NCBI GenBank assembly: GCA_022820675.1
Contig: JAJEFC010000401.1
Span: 1 to 44,588 of the forward strand
Source: Vicinamibacteria bacterium
GTDB lineage: Bacteria; Acidobacteriota; Vicinamibacteria; Vicinamibacterales; UBA8438
DNA: 44,588 nucleotides
Direction: 5' to 3'
Of this stretch, positions 32,514-39,821 are shown one piece after another. The notes under the pieces were generated by a model. The model had not been told where the DNA came from. It searched no databases and was given only the letters and a program-made list of their open reading frames with translations. The position numbers were made by a program, and so were the translations under genes. Position 1 is the first letter of the stretch. Each line of letters opens with the position of its first letter.

Positions 32514-33455
32514 ATGAGCCGAATCCACGTCCTCCACGAGAACGACGAGTGGGTCGAGCCGTTGCGCACGGCCCTCGACGCGCGCCGGCTGCCGTTCGAC
32601 GAGTGGTTCCTCGACACGGGGGTCGTCGACTTCGGGGCGGCGCCTCCCGAGGGCGTCTTCTACAACCGGATGAGCGCCTCGTCCCATACCCGGGACCACC
32701 GGTTCGGGCCGGAGTACGCGGCGGCGGTGCTGGCGTGGCTCGAGCGCCACGGCCGGCGGGTGCTCAACGGCAGCCGGGCCCTGCAGCTCGAGGTCAGCAA
32801 GGTCGCCCAGTACGCCGCGCTGGACGCCCACGGCATCCGCACCCCCCGCACCGTGGCGGTGGTGGGACGCGAGGAGATCGTCGCGGCCGCGGCGTCGCTG
32901 CCGCTCCCGTTCATCACCAAGCACAACCGCGCCGGGAAGGGCCTCGGCGTGCGGCTGTTCCACGACGTCGAGGCCCTCGCCGAGTACGTCCGCGGCCCCG
33001 GCTTCGAGCCGTCGGTGGACGGCGTGACCCTGCTCCAGGAGTACATCGAGTCGCCCGACGCCACCATCACGCGGGTGGAGTTCGTCGGCGGCCGCTTCAT
33101 GTACGCCGTCGAGGTCGACACCAGCCAGGGCTTCGAGCTGTGCCCGGCCGACGCGTGCCGGGTCGACGACGCCTTCTGTCCGGTCGGTGACGCGGGGGCG
33201 TCGCTGTTCCGCATCGTCGAGGGGTTCGAGCATCCCCTCGTGGCGCCCTTCGAGCGCGTGCTGGCCGACAACGACATCCACGTCGCGGGCGTCGAGTTCA
33301 TCGTCGACCGGGACGGGACGGCGTACACCTACGACGTCAACACCAACACCAACTACAACAGCGAGGCGGAGCTGTCCGCGGGGGTGTCCGGGATGGGAGC
33401 CCTCGCGGACTGCCTGGGGCGCGAGCTGCACGCCCTTCGGCGGGCCGCCTCGTAG
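32514..33455 (+). CDS. ATP-grasp (RimK-like) ligase-family protein
   Basis: 313 residues, no signal peptide. VLNGSRALQLEVSKVAQYAAL and GIRTPRTVAV lead into the ATP-grasp glycine loop FITKHNRAGKGLGVRLF (about residues 134-149), then LLQEYIES (adenine-hinge region) and a metal site at VEFIVDRDGTAYTYDVNTNTN (about 257-278). RimK-type enzymes join an amino acid or amine to a carboxylate; the substrate here is unknown. It begins 2 bp after the outer-membrane gene, so the two are surely co-transcribed and perhaps functionally linked. Confidence 0.83.
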   Translation: MSRIHVLHENDEWVEPLRTALDARRLPFDEWFLDTGVVDFGAAPPEGVFYNRMSASSHTRDHRFGPEYAAAVLAWLERHGRRVLNGSRALQLEVSKVAQYAALDAHGIRTPRTVAVVGREEIVAAAASLPLPFITKHNRAGKGLGVRLFHDVEALAEYVRGPGFEPSVDGVTLLQEYIESPDATITRVEFVGGRFMYAVEVDTSQGFELCPADACRVDDAFCPVGDAGASLFRIVEGFEHPLVAPFERVLADNDIHVAGVEFIVDRDGTAYTYDVNTNTNYNSEAELSAGVSGMGALADCLGRELHALRRAAS

Positions 33456-33593
33456 GCCGGCATCCGGCCGACCCTGGCGTGGGTCGCTGACGGGTTGGGC
33501 GACGGTGTAGAATCTGCACGTGACGAATCGAGCGGAGGGTGTCCGCGGCCGGACGAAGGCGACGCGGCGCGACGAGGAGACGGGGAGGAAGAC

Positions 33594-34355
33594 ATGATCG
33601 GAACCAAGTCCCGCGGCCGGGGAACGGCTCGCCGGTTCCTGCGGACGGCGGTGGGTGCCGTGCTGGTGATTGCGGCCGGCGCTTCGCAGGCGTTCGCCCA
33701 GCCCGGCGTCGATCCGGCCGAGGTGCCCCACCTCGACGGCGTGTGGAACGGGGGCGGCGGGGTCCGGCCCGTCAACAGCGCGCGCATGCCGTGGGTGCCC
33801 GGCGAGAACTTTCCGGTGCTGAACGAGCGCGGGCTTGCGTTCCAGTCGATATTCGACGAGGCGATCGCCCCCAAGTACGACTGCGTCCCCTCGGCATCGC
33901 CGGCCCTGCAGTACGACCCCTACATGATGGAGGTCACGCAGTGGCCCGACCGGGTGCTGTTCCGCTACGAGAAGGACGACCAGATCCGGACCGTCTGGCT
34001 CGACGGCCGCGAGCCGCCGGCCAACGAGTTCACGGTGCAGGGCTTCTCGACGGGGCACTACGAGGACGGCTCGCTGCACGTCGAGACCGTCAACTTCGTC
34101 TTCGACATCACCGGCTTCGACGACTACAACGGCATTCCGTCGTCGCAGCAGAAGCGGGTGACCGAGCGCTACTGGCGCGAGGGCGACGAGCTGAAGCTGA
34201 CCCTGACCGTCGAGGACCCCATGTTCCTCCGCGAGCCGGTGTCCTACACCACCCGGTGGCTGCCGGCGCCCGAGGGCTACAAGCTGCAGCTCTACGGCTG
34301 CGATGCCGAGCAGGCGGGCCATCCCCGCCGGTTCCTGATTCCGAGGTACCAGTAG
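33594..34355 (+). CDS. Secreted protein of unknown function (DUF6152-associated)
   Basis: 253 residues with a signal peptide (to AFAQ). Landmarks: VPHLDGVWNGGGGVRPVN, YDCVPSASPALQYDPYMME, RVLFRYEKDDQIRTVWLDG, GFSTGHYEDGSLHVETVNF, ERYWREGDELKLTLTVEDP and KLQLYGCD. The G-x-W-x-x-G-x-L-x-V-E-T core recalls the larger secreted family found three times in this window, so it may be a distant relative. It is 228 bp upstream of the DUF6152 gene on the same strand, an arrangement I know from other genomes. GGGGAGGAAGAC precedes the ATG. Confidence 0.75.
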   Translation: MIGTKSRGRGTARRFLRTAVGAVLVIAAGASQAFAQPGVDPAEVPHLDGVWNGGGGVRPVNSARMPWVPGENFPVLNERGLAFQSIFDEAIAPKYDCVPSASPALQYDPYMMEVTQWPDRVLFRYEKDDQIRTVWLDGREPPANEFTVQGFSTGHYEDGSLHVETVNFVFDITGFDDYNGIPSSQQKRVTERYWREGDELKLTLTVEDPMFLREPVSYTTRWLPAPEGYKLQLYGCDAEQAGHPRRFLIPRYQ

Positions 34356-34583
34356 TTGCTCGAGCCGGCGAGTGGCGCGGAAGCAGGATTGTCGAAGGGC
34401 AAGCCGGGCCGCGGGCGACAGTTGCCGGACCGGGAGTCCTGCGGGCGTGGAACGGCGCGGACACCTGCGGGAACGGTTGGGCGCCGGGCGGAGGCCGCAG
34501 CGCGAACCGCGGTCGCGTTCGGCGGCGATTGGCGGGCCGGGGTTCCGTCGTCGAATGACGTTCGAGTTTCCGAGGAGGACATC

Positions 34584-34958
34584 GTGAGAGCTATTCTGTG
34601 GATTGCAGCGGCGGCGTTGCTGATCGCCATGGCCGCCCCGACCATCGCCCACCACGCGAGCGCACCGTTCTACGACCCCGAGCAGCGGGTCGAGGCGGTC
34701 GGCGAGGTAACGCGGTTCGTGTTCCGTAACCCCCACTCGTTCCTCTACGTCGACGCGCCGGGCGTCGACGGCGAGGTCGTCCACTGGGAGATCGAGATGG
34801 GGGCGGCGGTCTCCATGAGCCGGCGGGGATGGACCCCGGAGACGATCCAGGCCGGCGACCAGATCAAGGCGGTGGGGCAGCCCTCGCGCGCGCCCGGCAC
34901 CTTCGGCATGTGCTGCGCCGAGCTGACGCGGCCGGACGGCTCGCCGATCCAGCCGTAG
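34584..34958 (+). CDS. DUF6152 family secreted protein
   Basis: 124 residues starting GTG with AGGAGG 5 bp upstream. A signal peptide (to TIAHH) is followed by HHASAPFYDPEQRVEAVGEV, RFVFRNPHSFLYVDAPG, VHWEIEMGAAVSMSRRGW and a CC pair in FGMCCAEL. These are the family hallmarks. The mature start with HH could bind metal, but no function is established. It follows the secreted unknown at 33.6 kb after a 228-bp gap that holds a copy of the 17-bp dispersed motif. Confidence 0.82.
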   Translation: MRAILWIAAAALLIAMAAPTIAHHASAPFYDPEQRVEAVGEVTRFVFRNPHSFLYVDAPGVDGEVVHWEIEMGAAVSMSRRGWTPETIQAGDQIKAVGQPSRAPGTFGMCCAELTRPDGSPIQP

Positions 34959-35384
34959 ACCGAGCCGGCAGAACCACCCCGCGCCGGCCGGCCAACGCCG
35001 GTGCGGCGCGGGGACCGCCGGCTCCCGGCGGCCTGAACGAAGGCCGCAGCCCGGGCGTCCGCTCCCGGCGGTCCGCGGGCGGGGCTTCGGAGCCGGTGCC
35101 GGAACGGCCTCGGGGCGCGGTGCGCATCAGCGGGCCGCCGCGGTTTTGGGTTTGCTTTGGGCCTCCCGGTTCACGCCGCGATCGCGGCTTCGATTCGGCC
35201 GGGGCCGGTCTTTGGGAGCCGCTGCCCTGCGGTTTCGCCTGCCGGGAGCCGCTGCCCTTCGGTTTCGCCTGCCGCCCTCTCCGGTTTACGCTGCTGCGGC
35301 GGGTCCGACCCTGCTACTCGCGGCACAGCCTTCGGAATCTGGCCAGCCGCATCGGTTCACGCCGCTACGGCGGGTTCGACCCTG
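34959..35384. other. Intergenic gap, 426 bp, with mosaic direct repeats
   Basis: The left half shows nothing clear. From 35167 on it is a patchwork of short direct repeats listed separately. The gap lies between convergent genes. Confidence 0.6.
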
Positions 35385-35404
35385 CTACGGCGGGTCCGAC
35401 CCTT
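35167..35404 (+). repeat. Mosaic direct-repeat cluster
   Basis: A 30-bp unit starting GGGAGCCGCTGCC occurs at 35214-35243 and 35244-35273 with one difference. A second unit, CGGTTYACGCYGC, occurs at 35167, 35282 and 35354; the latter two continue into CGGCGGGTYCGACCCTGCTAC. A further GGCGGGTCCGACCCT ends the cluster and overlaps the last codons of the cytochrome gene. Confidence 0.75.
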
Positions 35405-36011
35405 CCGCCTCCGCCGCGTCGGGCGGGTACCAGAAGCGGGAATGGCAGCTCTCGCACGCCGCGTCGAGGCGGTCTCCCGACTCGAGGAGCGCGTCGACGC
35501 TGCGCGCCCTCGCCGCCTCCAGCACCACCACCCCGGCATCGTGCAGCTCGCGGCCCGACCGCAGCCAGGCGTCGTACTGCCCGGCCACCCGCACCGCGAT
35601 GTCCGCCGGCTCGAGGTCGATGCCCGGCAGCTCCGACACCGAGTCGGCCGCGGCGATCGGCCGCCCCTCGATCTGCAGCAGGTTCCCCGACTCGAGCAGC
35701 CGCACCGCGTGGTGCTCCAGGGCCAGCCAGTCCTCGTCGCTGTCCGGCACCTCCCGGTCGATGCCGTCACGCGTCGACGTGATGACCACCGCGTCCCAGA
35801 CCGCGTCGGCGGCGGGGTCGATCACCGCCCGCATCAGCTCCTCGACGGTGGTCGTCGGCTGGAAGTCCGGCCGCGGGCCGGGGTCGGGTTCGGGGGCGCC
35901 GCCGGCGCAGGCGGCGAACAGGCAGACGGCCAGGCTGGGCGCCAGAACCACGCGCGGTAGCGATCTGAGCCGGCACGGCGTTGAGCGGGGCAGAGCGGCC
36001 GGCGGCGACAT
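35385..36011 (-). CDS. Cytochrome c'-like lipoprotein
   Basis: 208 residues. A lipobox (LFAAC, Cys35) gives a lipidated N terminus. The body is helical with acidic and alanine-rich stretches (VEELMRAVIDPAADAVWDAV, ALEHHAVRLLESGNLLQ, DAWLRSGRELHDAGVVVLEA), ending in ACESCHSRFWYP where Cys186 and Cys189 plus His190 form a haem c site. A C-terminal CxxCH after four helices is the cytochrome c' layout. It should sit in the periplasm and bind one haem; the electron partner is not visible here, though quinoproteins abound in the window. The last codons run into a repeat cluster. Confidence 0.78.
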   Translation of the reverse strand: MSPPAALPRSTPCRLRSLPRVVLAPSLAVCLFAACAGGAPEPDPGPRPDFQPTTTVEELMRAVIDPAADAVWDAVVITSTRDGIDREVPDSDEDWLALEHHAVRLLESGNLLQIEGRPIAAADSVSELPGIDLEPADIAVRVAGQYDAWLRSGRELHDAGVVVLEAARARSVDALLESGDRLDAACESCHSRFWYPPDAAEAEGSDPP

Positions 36012-36125
36012 CGGAGTCTCGCGAGGGCTCGACGGGCGCAACCAAGGGTTCCACATTGGCCCAGTCTAGCCCACGTCCCGCGTCCGCGCGCCGAATGATG
36101 GTGCACCGGCGTGCCACGACTCACG

Positions 36126-36161
36126 ACTGCCGTCGGCAGTGAACGCTGCAAGCGGTATCAT
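36126..36161 (+). promoter_or_regulatory. hicB promoter with overlapping palindrome
   Basis: ACTGCC-gtc-GGCAGT (36126-36140) is a perfect 6-bp-arm palindrome. It overlaps a -35-like TCGGCA (36133-36138), which is 17 bp from TATCAT (36156-36161). HicB-type antitoxins autoregulate through such sites; the role here is inferred. Confidence 0.5.
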
Positions 36162-36207
36162 CGATCGTGCAGGCTGCACCGTGAGCCCTGCCGGAGGGAG
36201 AATCGCC

Positions 36208-36453
36208 ATGCCGGAGGCGTATCGAATGCACCTGCGTATCGAACGGTTGGAGAACCACCGGTACCTGGCCACGTCCGAGACCGTCCCCGGGCTCGTTGCG
36301 CAGGGGAGAACCGTGACCGAGACGGTCGAGATTGCCCAGGACGTGGCGCGCAAGTTGATCGAGTCGTGCCTCGACCATGGAGATCCCGTGCCGGACGGCC
36401 TGCGGGCCATCGATGCGGACGTCGTCGAGCTGGACGTCGCGGTGGGCGCTTGA
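36208..36453 (+). CDS. hicB: HicB-family antitoxin
   Basis: 81 residues: YRMHLRIERLENHRYLATSE, VPGLVAQGRTVTETVEIAQDVARKLIE and a short tail. This is the partial RNase-H-like HicB fold. No C-terminal DNA-binding helix-turn-helix is obvious. GGAGGGAG precedes the ATG. The last base of its stop codon is the first base of the next ATG (TGATG), the usual hicBA coupling, but the hicA that follows is broken. Confidence 0.8.
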   Translation: MPEAYRMHLRIERLENHRYLATSETVPGLVAQGRTVTETVEIAQDVARKLIESCLDHGDPVPDGLRAIDADVVELDVAVGA

Positions 36454-36827
36454 TGGGGCGTCTGGCAGGCTTCTCGTATCGGCAGGTCGCCCGCAGGCTG
36501 CGGCTGCTGGGGTTCGAGTTGGACCGACAGGCGCGGAAGCCACGAGATCTGGCGGAGTTCCTGCACGCGTTGGAACAGTCACGGAGGAGGCTCCCGGGAA
36601 CCACCTGCCTGGTGTGCGAGAGACTCCTCGGGCGCGTAAGTGACGAGGAGGGAGATTCTCGGACCGGCCGTTTCGGGGACACCCACACCGTATCGAAGCT
36701 CATCTTCCGAACGTACCAGCAGCACCCGGACGACGAATGGACGAGGCCAGCACTGGACCTGATTGATCTCCTCTGTCTGGAGGGCGTGGCAGAGGCGGGA
36801 GCGGAACTCGAGCGGTTCGAGCGGTGA
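36453..36827 (+). pseudogene. hicA: Broken HicA toxin fused to an unrelated tail
   Basis: The first 27 residues, MGRLAGFSYRQVARRLRLLG plus FELDRQA, are a normal HicA start. The next expected motif, GSHEIWR, is present only in another frame, directly after DRQA, so an indel lies near 36530. The open frame nevertheless continues to 36827 and ends in KLIFRTYQQHPDDEWTRPAL and DLIDLLCLEGVAEAGAELER, which looks like the C-terminal end of a different, larger protein that I do not recognise. HicA is an mRNA-cleaving toxin whose catalytic His is in the lost part, so this product should be inactive. Confidence 0.6.
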
Positions 36828-36851
36828 GTACAGGCAGGCGATGCACAGATC

Positions 36852-37382
36852 ATGACCGGGACCGCCGGCAAGCGGATCCTCGTGGTAGCGGGACCGAACG
36901 GGCGGGCAAGACCACGTTCGCCACGGAGTTCCTGCCCAAGGAAGCCGATTGTCCGATCTTCGTCAACGCCGATCTGATCGCGGCCGGGCTGAGCCCCTTC
37001 CGGCCGGCTCGGGCGGCCGTGGAAGCCGGCAGGCTGGTGTTGAGGCAAATCGAGGCGCACGCGCGGCAGGGACACAGCTTCGCTTTCGAGACCACGTTTG
37101 AGCGGGCGCGGACATGCGCGTCGGATCGTCGGGTGGCGGAAACAGGGGTACCGGGTGAAGCTCTTCTTCCTCCGTCTCCCGACGCCGGAGTCGGCGATCG
37201 CGCGAGTCGCACAACGGGTGTCGGAAGGTGGTCACGATGTGCCGGAGGCGGTGATTCGCAGGCGGTTCCACGGGGGTTGGCGCAACTTCGAGCTGATCTA
37301 CCGAGACCTCGTCGATACCTGGGCGGTGTACGACAGTTCCGACTACGTTCCGTTCCTCCTCGAGGAAGGGAGTCGAGAGTGA
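36852..37382 (+). pseudogene. Zeta-toxin family gene with two opposite frameshifts
   Basis: Reading ATG at 36852 gives TAGKRILVVAGPNG; the frame must then shift for the P-loop remainder AGKTTFATEFLP, FVNADLIAAGLSPFRP and SFAFETT, and shift back near 37095 for SGRGHARRIVGWRKQGYRVK, FFLRLPTPESAIARVAQRV, VIRRRFHGGWRNF and VYDSSDYVPFLL. One G appears to be missing from a G run in the P-loop and one T is extra in ACGTTTGAG. Zeta toxins are P-loop kinases, some of which phosphorylate UDP-N-acetylglucosamine. Either the gene is dead or these are homopolymer sequencing errors. Confidence 0.72.
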
Positions 37383-37660
37383 ACACAACGCAACCGAACC
37401 TGGCTGCGCGGCGGCGGGACCCGGATCTGATCGGGGCGGAAGCGGCCATGCTGCGGGCGGGGCGCCGGGCACGGGAACGGGCGGAGCAGGTGGCCCGTAG
37501 CGCGGCGAAGACGCGGTCGGGCGGGAGGCCTAGCGGCCTCCGTGGTCGCATTCGGTCGTTCTGGTTTTCTTGCGCAGATGGTGATTGGAGTCCGACCTAC
37601 GAACCTCGTCGGCGATTGCCGCTCGTGCGGGTCGGACTCAGCTTGGGGCCCGGGGCATAG
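37379..37660 (+). CDS. Small basic protein downstream of zeta (possible antitoxin)
   Basis: 93 residues starting GTG, overlapping the zeta stop by 4 bp (GTGA). The first half, PDLIGAEAAMLRAGRRARER followed by AEQVARSAAKTRSG, is a charged helix like small proteins often encoded after zeta-type toxins. The second half is basic and low complexity and overlaps the 3' end of the convergent AlbA/ATPase gene by 64 bp, so the true stop may differ through another frameshift. Confidence 0.45.
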   Translation: MNTTQPNLAARRRDPDLIGAEAAMLRAGRRARERAEQVARSAAKTRSGGRPSGLRGRIRSFWFSCADGDWSPTYEPRRRLPLVRVGLSLGPGA

Positions 37661-39336
37661 TGTGCCGCGCGGCCGCGGCCCTCGACAATCGCCAGCCCCT
37701 GCTGCCGCAGGGACCGCATGAGATGGACGACTTCGGCGCGAGAGTAGCCGAACATGCGGCGTACCTCGGCGTTGGTCAATCGGCCGCGTTCCGCGAGGAT
37801 CGCCTGGATACGGATTCGCACGGCCTCAGGGTCCAGATCCAGTCCTTCGTCGGTACCGGGATGGCCGGGCAGCGAGTCGGAAAGGTCGCGCGCCAGCCGG
37901 TAGCTCGTGCCCTTACCGCGCCCGTTTGCTGCCAGATACCCGCGCTCGCGGAGCGAGGCAAGCCTGCGCGCCGCGTCGGCCTCGTCCGGCGTCTGCAACA
38001 CCTTGGCGGCCGACCACCGGTCGAGATGTGCCCGGTCGGCCGCGCCGCGCAGCACGATCAGGTCGTCGAGATCCAGCGAGCGTCCGCGGCGTGCCTCCTC
38101 GGCGACGAACCGAGCGAAGGCTGCATGCGATCGGGTCTTGAGGACCAGTCGGACGAATCCGATGTCGGACTCGTACGCCGGCATCGGCTTCCCGAGCCGA
38201 AGAAGCTCCTCGTAGATGCGGTCCACGCCCATGCCGGCCCGGTTCACGTAGCCGCCCGCCTGGAGTACGTCGGCGAGCAGCGGATTCCGGCGGACCGGCG
38301 GATGGCGGAGGATGTTCTCGGGTCCGACACCGCCGAAGAACCCTCCGGGGCTCGATACGTCGACCCGTCCGGGACGCAGCTCGACGTAGACGGACTGGTT
38401 CAGGAAATAGTCGCGGTGGACGAGACCGTTCAGCACCGCCTCTCGAGCTGTCCACCAAGTGAGGTCAGGCACCGTGAGCTCGCCGAATCCGCCGTCGTCG
38501 AGCAGGGCGAGCCTGACATGTGCCTCAAAGCGTTGCTGCAGGGCATCGAGGACGGCCAGGAGTGGACCCTTCAGATCTTCTCGGGCGTCGTACTTCGTCG
38601 CGGTGGTGTAACGGATGAAGACGACCTCGTGCTGCGGCGCCCATCTGGCGAGGGCCGCTCGGCGGCCAACCATGAGCACGGCCGCGAGGGTCACCGCACC
38701 GTCCTGCACCAGACCCAGATTGCCGAGGAACTCGGCTGGCGGCAGCCGCCCCAGCTCCGCCTTCCCGCCGTCGGTGGCCACTCGACGCTGCAGGTTCGCG
38801 ACCTGTTCCGGGTCCAGGTCCCGCAGCTTCGCGTCGGCCACCACCTGTGCGGTCGGGTCGAAGGCGCGGCGCTCGACCACGAGCTGGGTGAGCATCGCCC
38901 CGGTCAATGGCCGGCACTCCTTGCCGATGCGAACCTTCGCCAGGCCGTCGCTGGTCGTGTGGGGCACCACGCCGCGCGGCACCCGAACGAGCAGCAGGCG
39001 TCCCTCCGGCTCGATCAGCTCCTCGATGTCGACCGTCAGATGCGGCTCGGTCCTGTCGAAGACGGCCCGGCGGATCGTTTCCGGGTCGAGGGCGCCGACA
39101 CCATGGATGGCAGCGGCTCGGCTGCGGGCCCGATCGCTGATTCCCAGGATGATCGTGCCGCCGTTCGCGTTCGCCAGGCAGACCACCGACTCCGCCGCAA
39201 CCGCGAGTTGTTCCTTCAGACGGCCGGGCGCGGGATCCCAGGGCTTGCACTCCAGGACGTCGGACTCGATGGCGTCCGCTGGCGCGCCGTCGAGGCGTCC
39301 AAGGAGAGAGCGAAGCTGATCGGTCGTGAGCTTCAT
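37597..39336 (-). CDS. AlbA-domain/ATP-binding transcriptional-regulator-like protein
   Basis: 579 residues. The N-terminal AlbA_2 (divergent AAA-4) domain spans about 20-135: ESDVLECKPW, CLANANGGTIILGISD, RRAVFDRTEPHLTVDIEEL. A GHKL-type ATPase-like C-domain appears around 285-385: WWTAREAVLNGLVHRDYFL, VDVSSPGGFFGGVGPENI, GYVNRAGMGVDRIYEE. A winged helix follows near the end (GRLTNAEVRRMFGYSRAEVV). Such proteins are common accessory-region regulators or defence-associated genes. The start is an ATG in an AT-rich pocket, with no ribosome site, and a TATTAT about 6 bp upstream, so the mRNA may be leaderless. Confidence 0.8.
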   Translation of the reverse strand: MKLTTDQLRSLLGRLDGAPADAIESDVLECKPWDPAPGRLKEQLAVAAESVVCLANANGGTIILGISDRARSRAAAIHGVGALDPETIRRAVFDRTEPHLTVDIEELIEPEGRLLLVRVPRGVVPHTTSDGLAKVRIGKECRPLTGAMLTQLVVERRAFDPTAQVVADAKLRDLDPEQVANLQRRVATDGGKAELGRLPPAEFLGNLGLVQDGAVTLAAVLMVGRRAALARWAPQHEVVFIRYTTATKYDAREDLKGPLLAVLDALQQRFEAHVRLALLDDGGFGELTVPDLTWWTAREAVLNGLVHRDYFLNQSVYVELRPGRVDVSSPGGFFGGVGPENILRHPPVRRNPLLADVLQAGGYVNRAGMGVDRIYEELLRLGKPMPAYESDIGFVRLVLKTRSHAAFARFVAEEARRGRSLDLDDLIVLRGAADRAHLDRWSAAKVLQTPDEADAARRLASLRERGYLAANGRGKGTSYRLARDLSDSLPGHPGTDEGLDLDPEAVRIRIQAILAERGRLTNAEVRRMFGYSRAEVVHLMRSLRQQGLAIVEGRGRAAHYAPGPKLSPTRTSGNRRRGS

Positions 39337-39337
39337 C

Positions 39338-39378
39338 AATGAATAATAGCACGTTCAATAAATGATTCATTATTCATT
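39338..39378 (-). promoter_or_regulatory. AT-rich operator/promoter of the AlbA-type gene
   Basis: AATGAATAAT (39338-39347) and ATTATTCATT (39369-39378) are perfect 10-bp inverted repeats 21 bp apart. A third palindrome, AATGA-t-TCATT, lies at 39361-39371. On the minus strand TATTAT (39348-39343) could be a -10. This is the most AT-rich stretch in the window. Confidence 0.6.
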
Positions 39379-39511
39379 AAAATGCGTCGGAGTACATTCC
39401 GCGGGCAGGCCATCGGCCCGCCGCCGGGTTCCATCGGTTGTGACACCGCGGGGCGCCCCGCTCCGGGAGGCTTGTCCCTGCGGAGCGGTGCCGGGACAGT
39501 TGGTAGCGCAC
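39377..39511 (-). pseudogene. Truncated RES-domain toxin
   Basis: A GTG 3 bp after the antitoxin stop opens 44 codons: VRYQLSRHRSAGTSLPERGA, then a NRWNPAAGRWP segment. L-x-x-x-GA followed by RWNP is the first part of a RES toxin (about 150 residues when whole). The frame stops inside the AT-rich operator of the neighbouring gene, so more than two thirds is missing. RES proteins degrade NAD; this remnant should be inactive. Confidence 0.5.
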
Positions 39512-39514
39512 CTG

Positions 39515-39766
39515 TTACGCGTAGACGCCGAACTCCAGACGGGTGAGCACGTCGTCGACGCGCCTCGCGCCGGCGTCGGTCGCCAACAGCGAGAGAGGCG
39601 CATGGCCGGAGAGAGCGGGGTTGGGAGTCGACAGCCAGTGGCCGGCCGCCTCGTCGTCGTCGAAGACGGCCCGAGCGTGCTCGAACAGACGTCGCGCTCG
39701 CGGCAAGCGATTGGGGTCCGTCGCAGCGAGCAGCGCGTCGAGATTACCTGCGGTCTTCCAAGCCAT
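39515..39766 (-). CDS. ParS/Xre-type antitoxin, toxin-binding domain
   Basis: 83 residues: RARRLFEHARAVFDDDEAAG, HWLSTPNPALSGHAPLSLLA and RRVDDVLTRLEFGVYA. This is the MbcA/ParS/Xre (DUF2384) domain with its usual GYA-like ending. The N-terminal helix-turn-helix of full-length antitoxins is missing; 39767-39821 has no in-frame continuation. A truncated RES frame follows after 3 bp, so this is the remains of an xre-res module. Confidence 0.75.
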   Translation of the reverse strand: MAWKTAGNLDALLAATDPNRLPRARRLFEHARAVFDDDEAAGHWLSTPNPALSGHAPLSLLATDAGARRVDDVLTRLEFGVYA

Positions 39767-39821
39767 TCTGGAGTGGCCTGAACATTCCGTTCCGGCCGCC
39801 TCGGAGACGGAGAGTTCGGGG

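Noticed and set aside
36906-37100. Programmed frameshifting in the zeta gene
   Set aside because: No slippery heptamer with a downstream structure is apparent. Two opposite single-base changes in homopolymers fit decay or sequencing error better.
36850-37551. A 233-codon minus-strand frame over the zeta region
   Set aside because: The plus strand shows clear zeta-toxin motifs split by two frameshifts; the minus frame is Arg/Ser/Pro-rich with no motifs.
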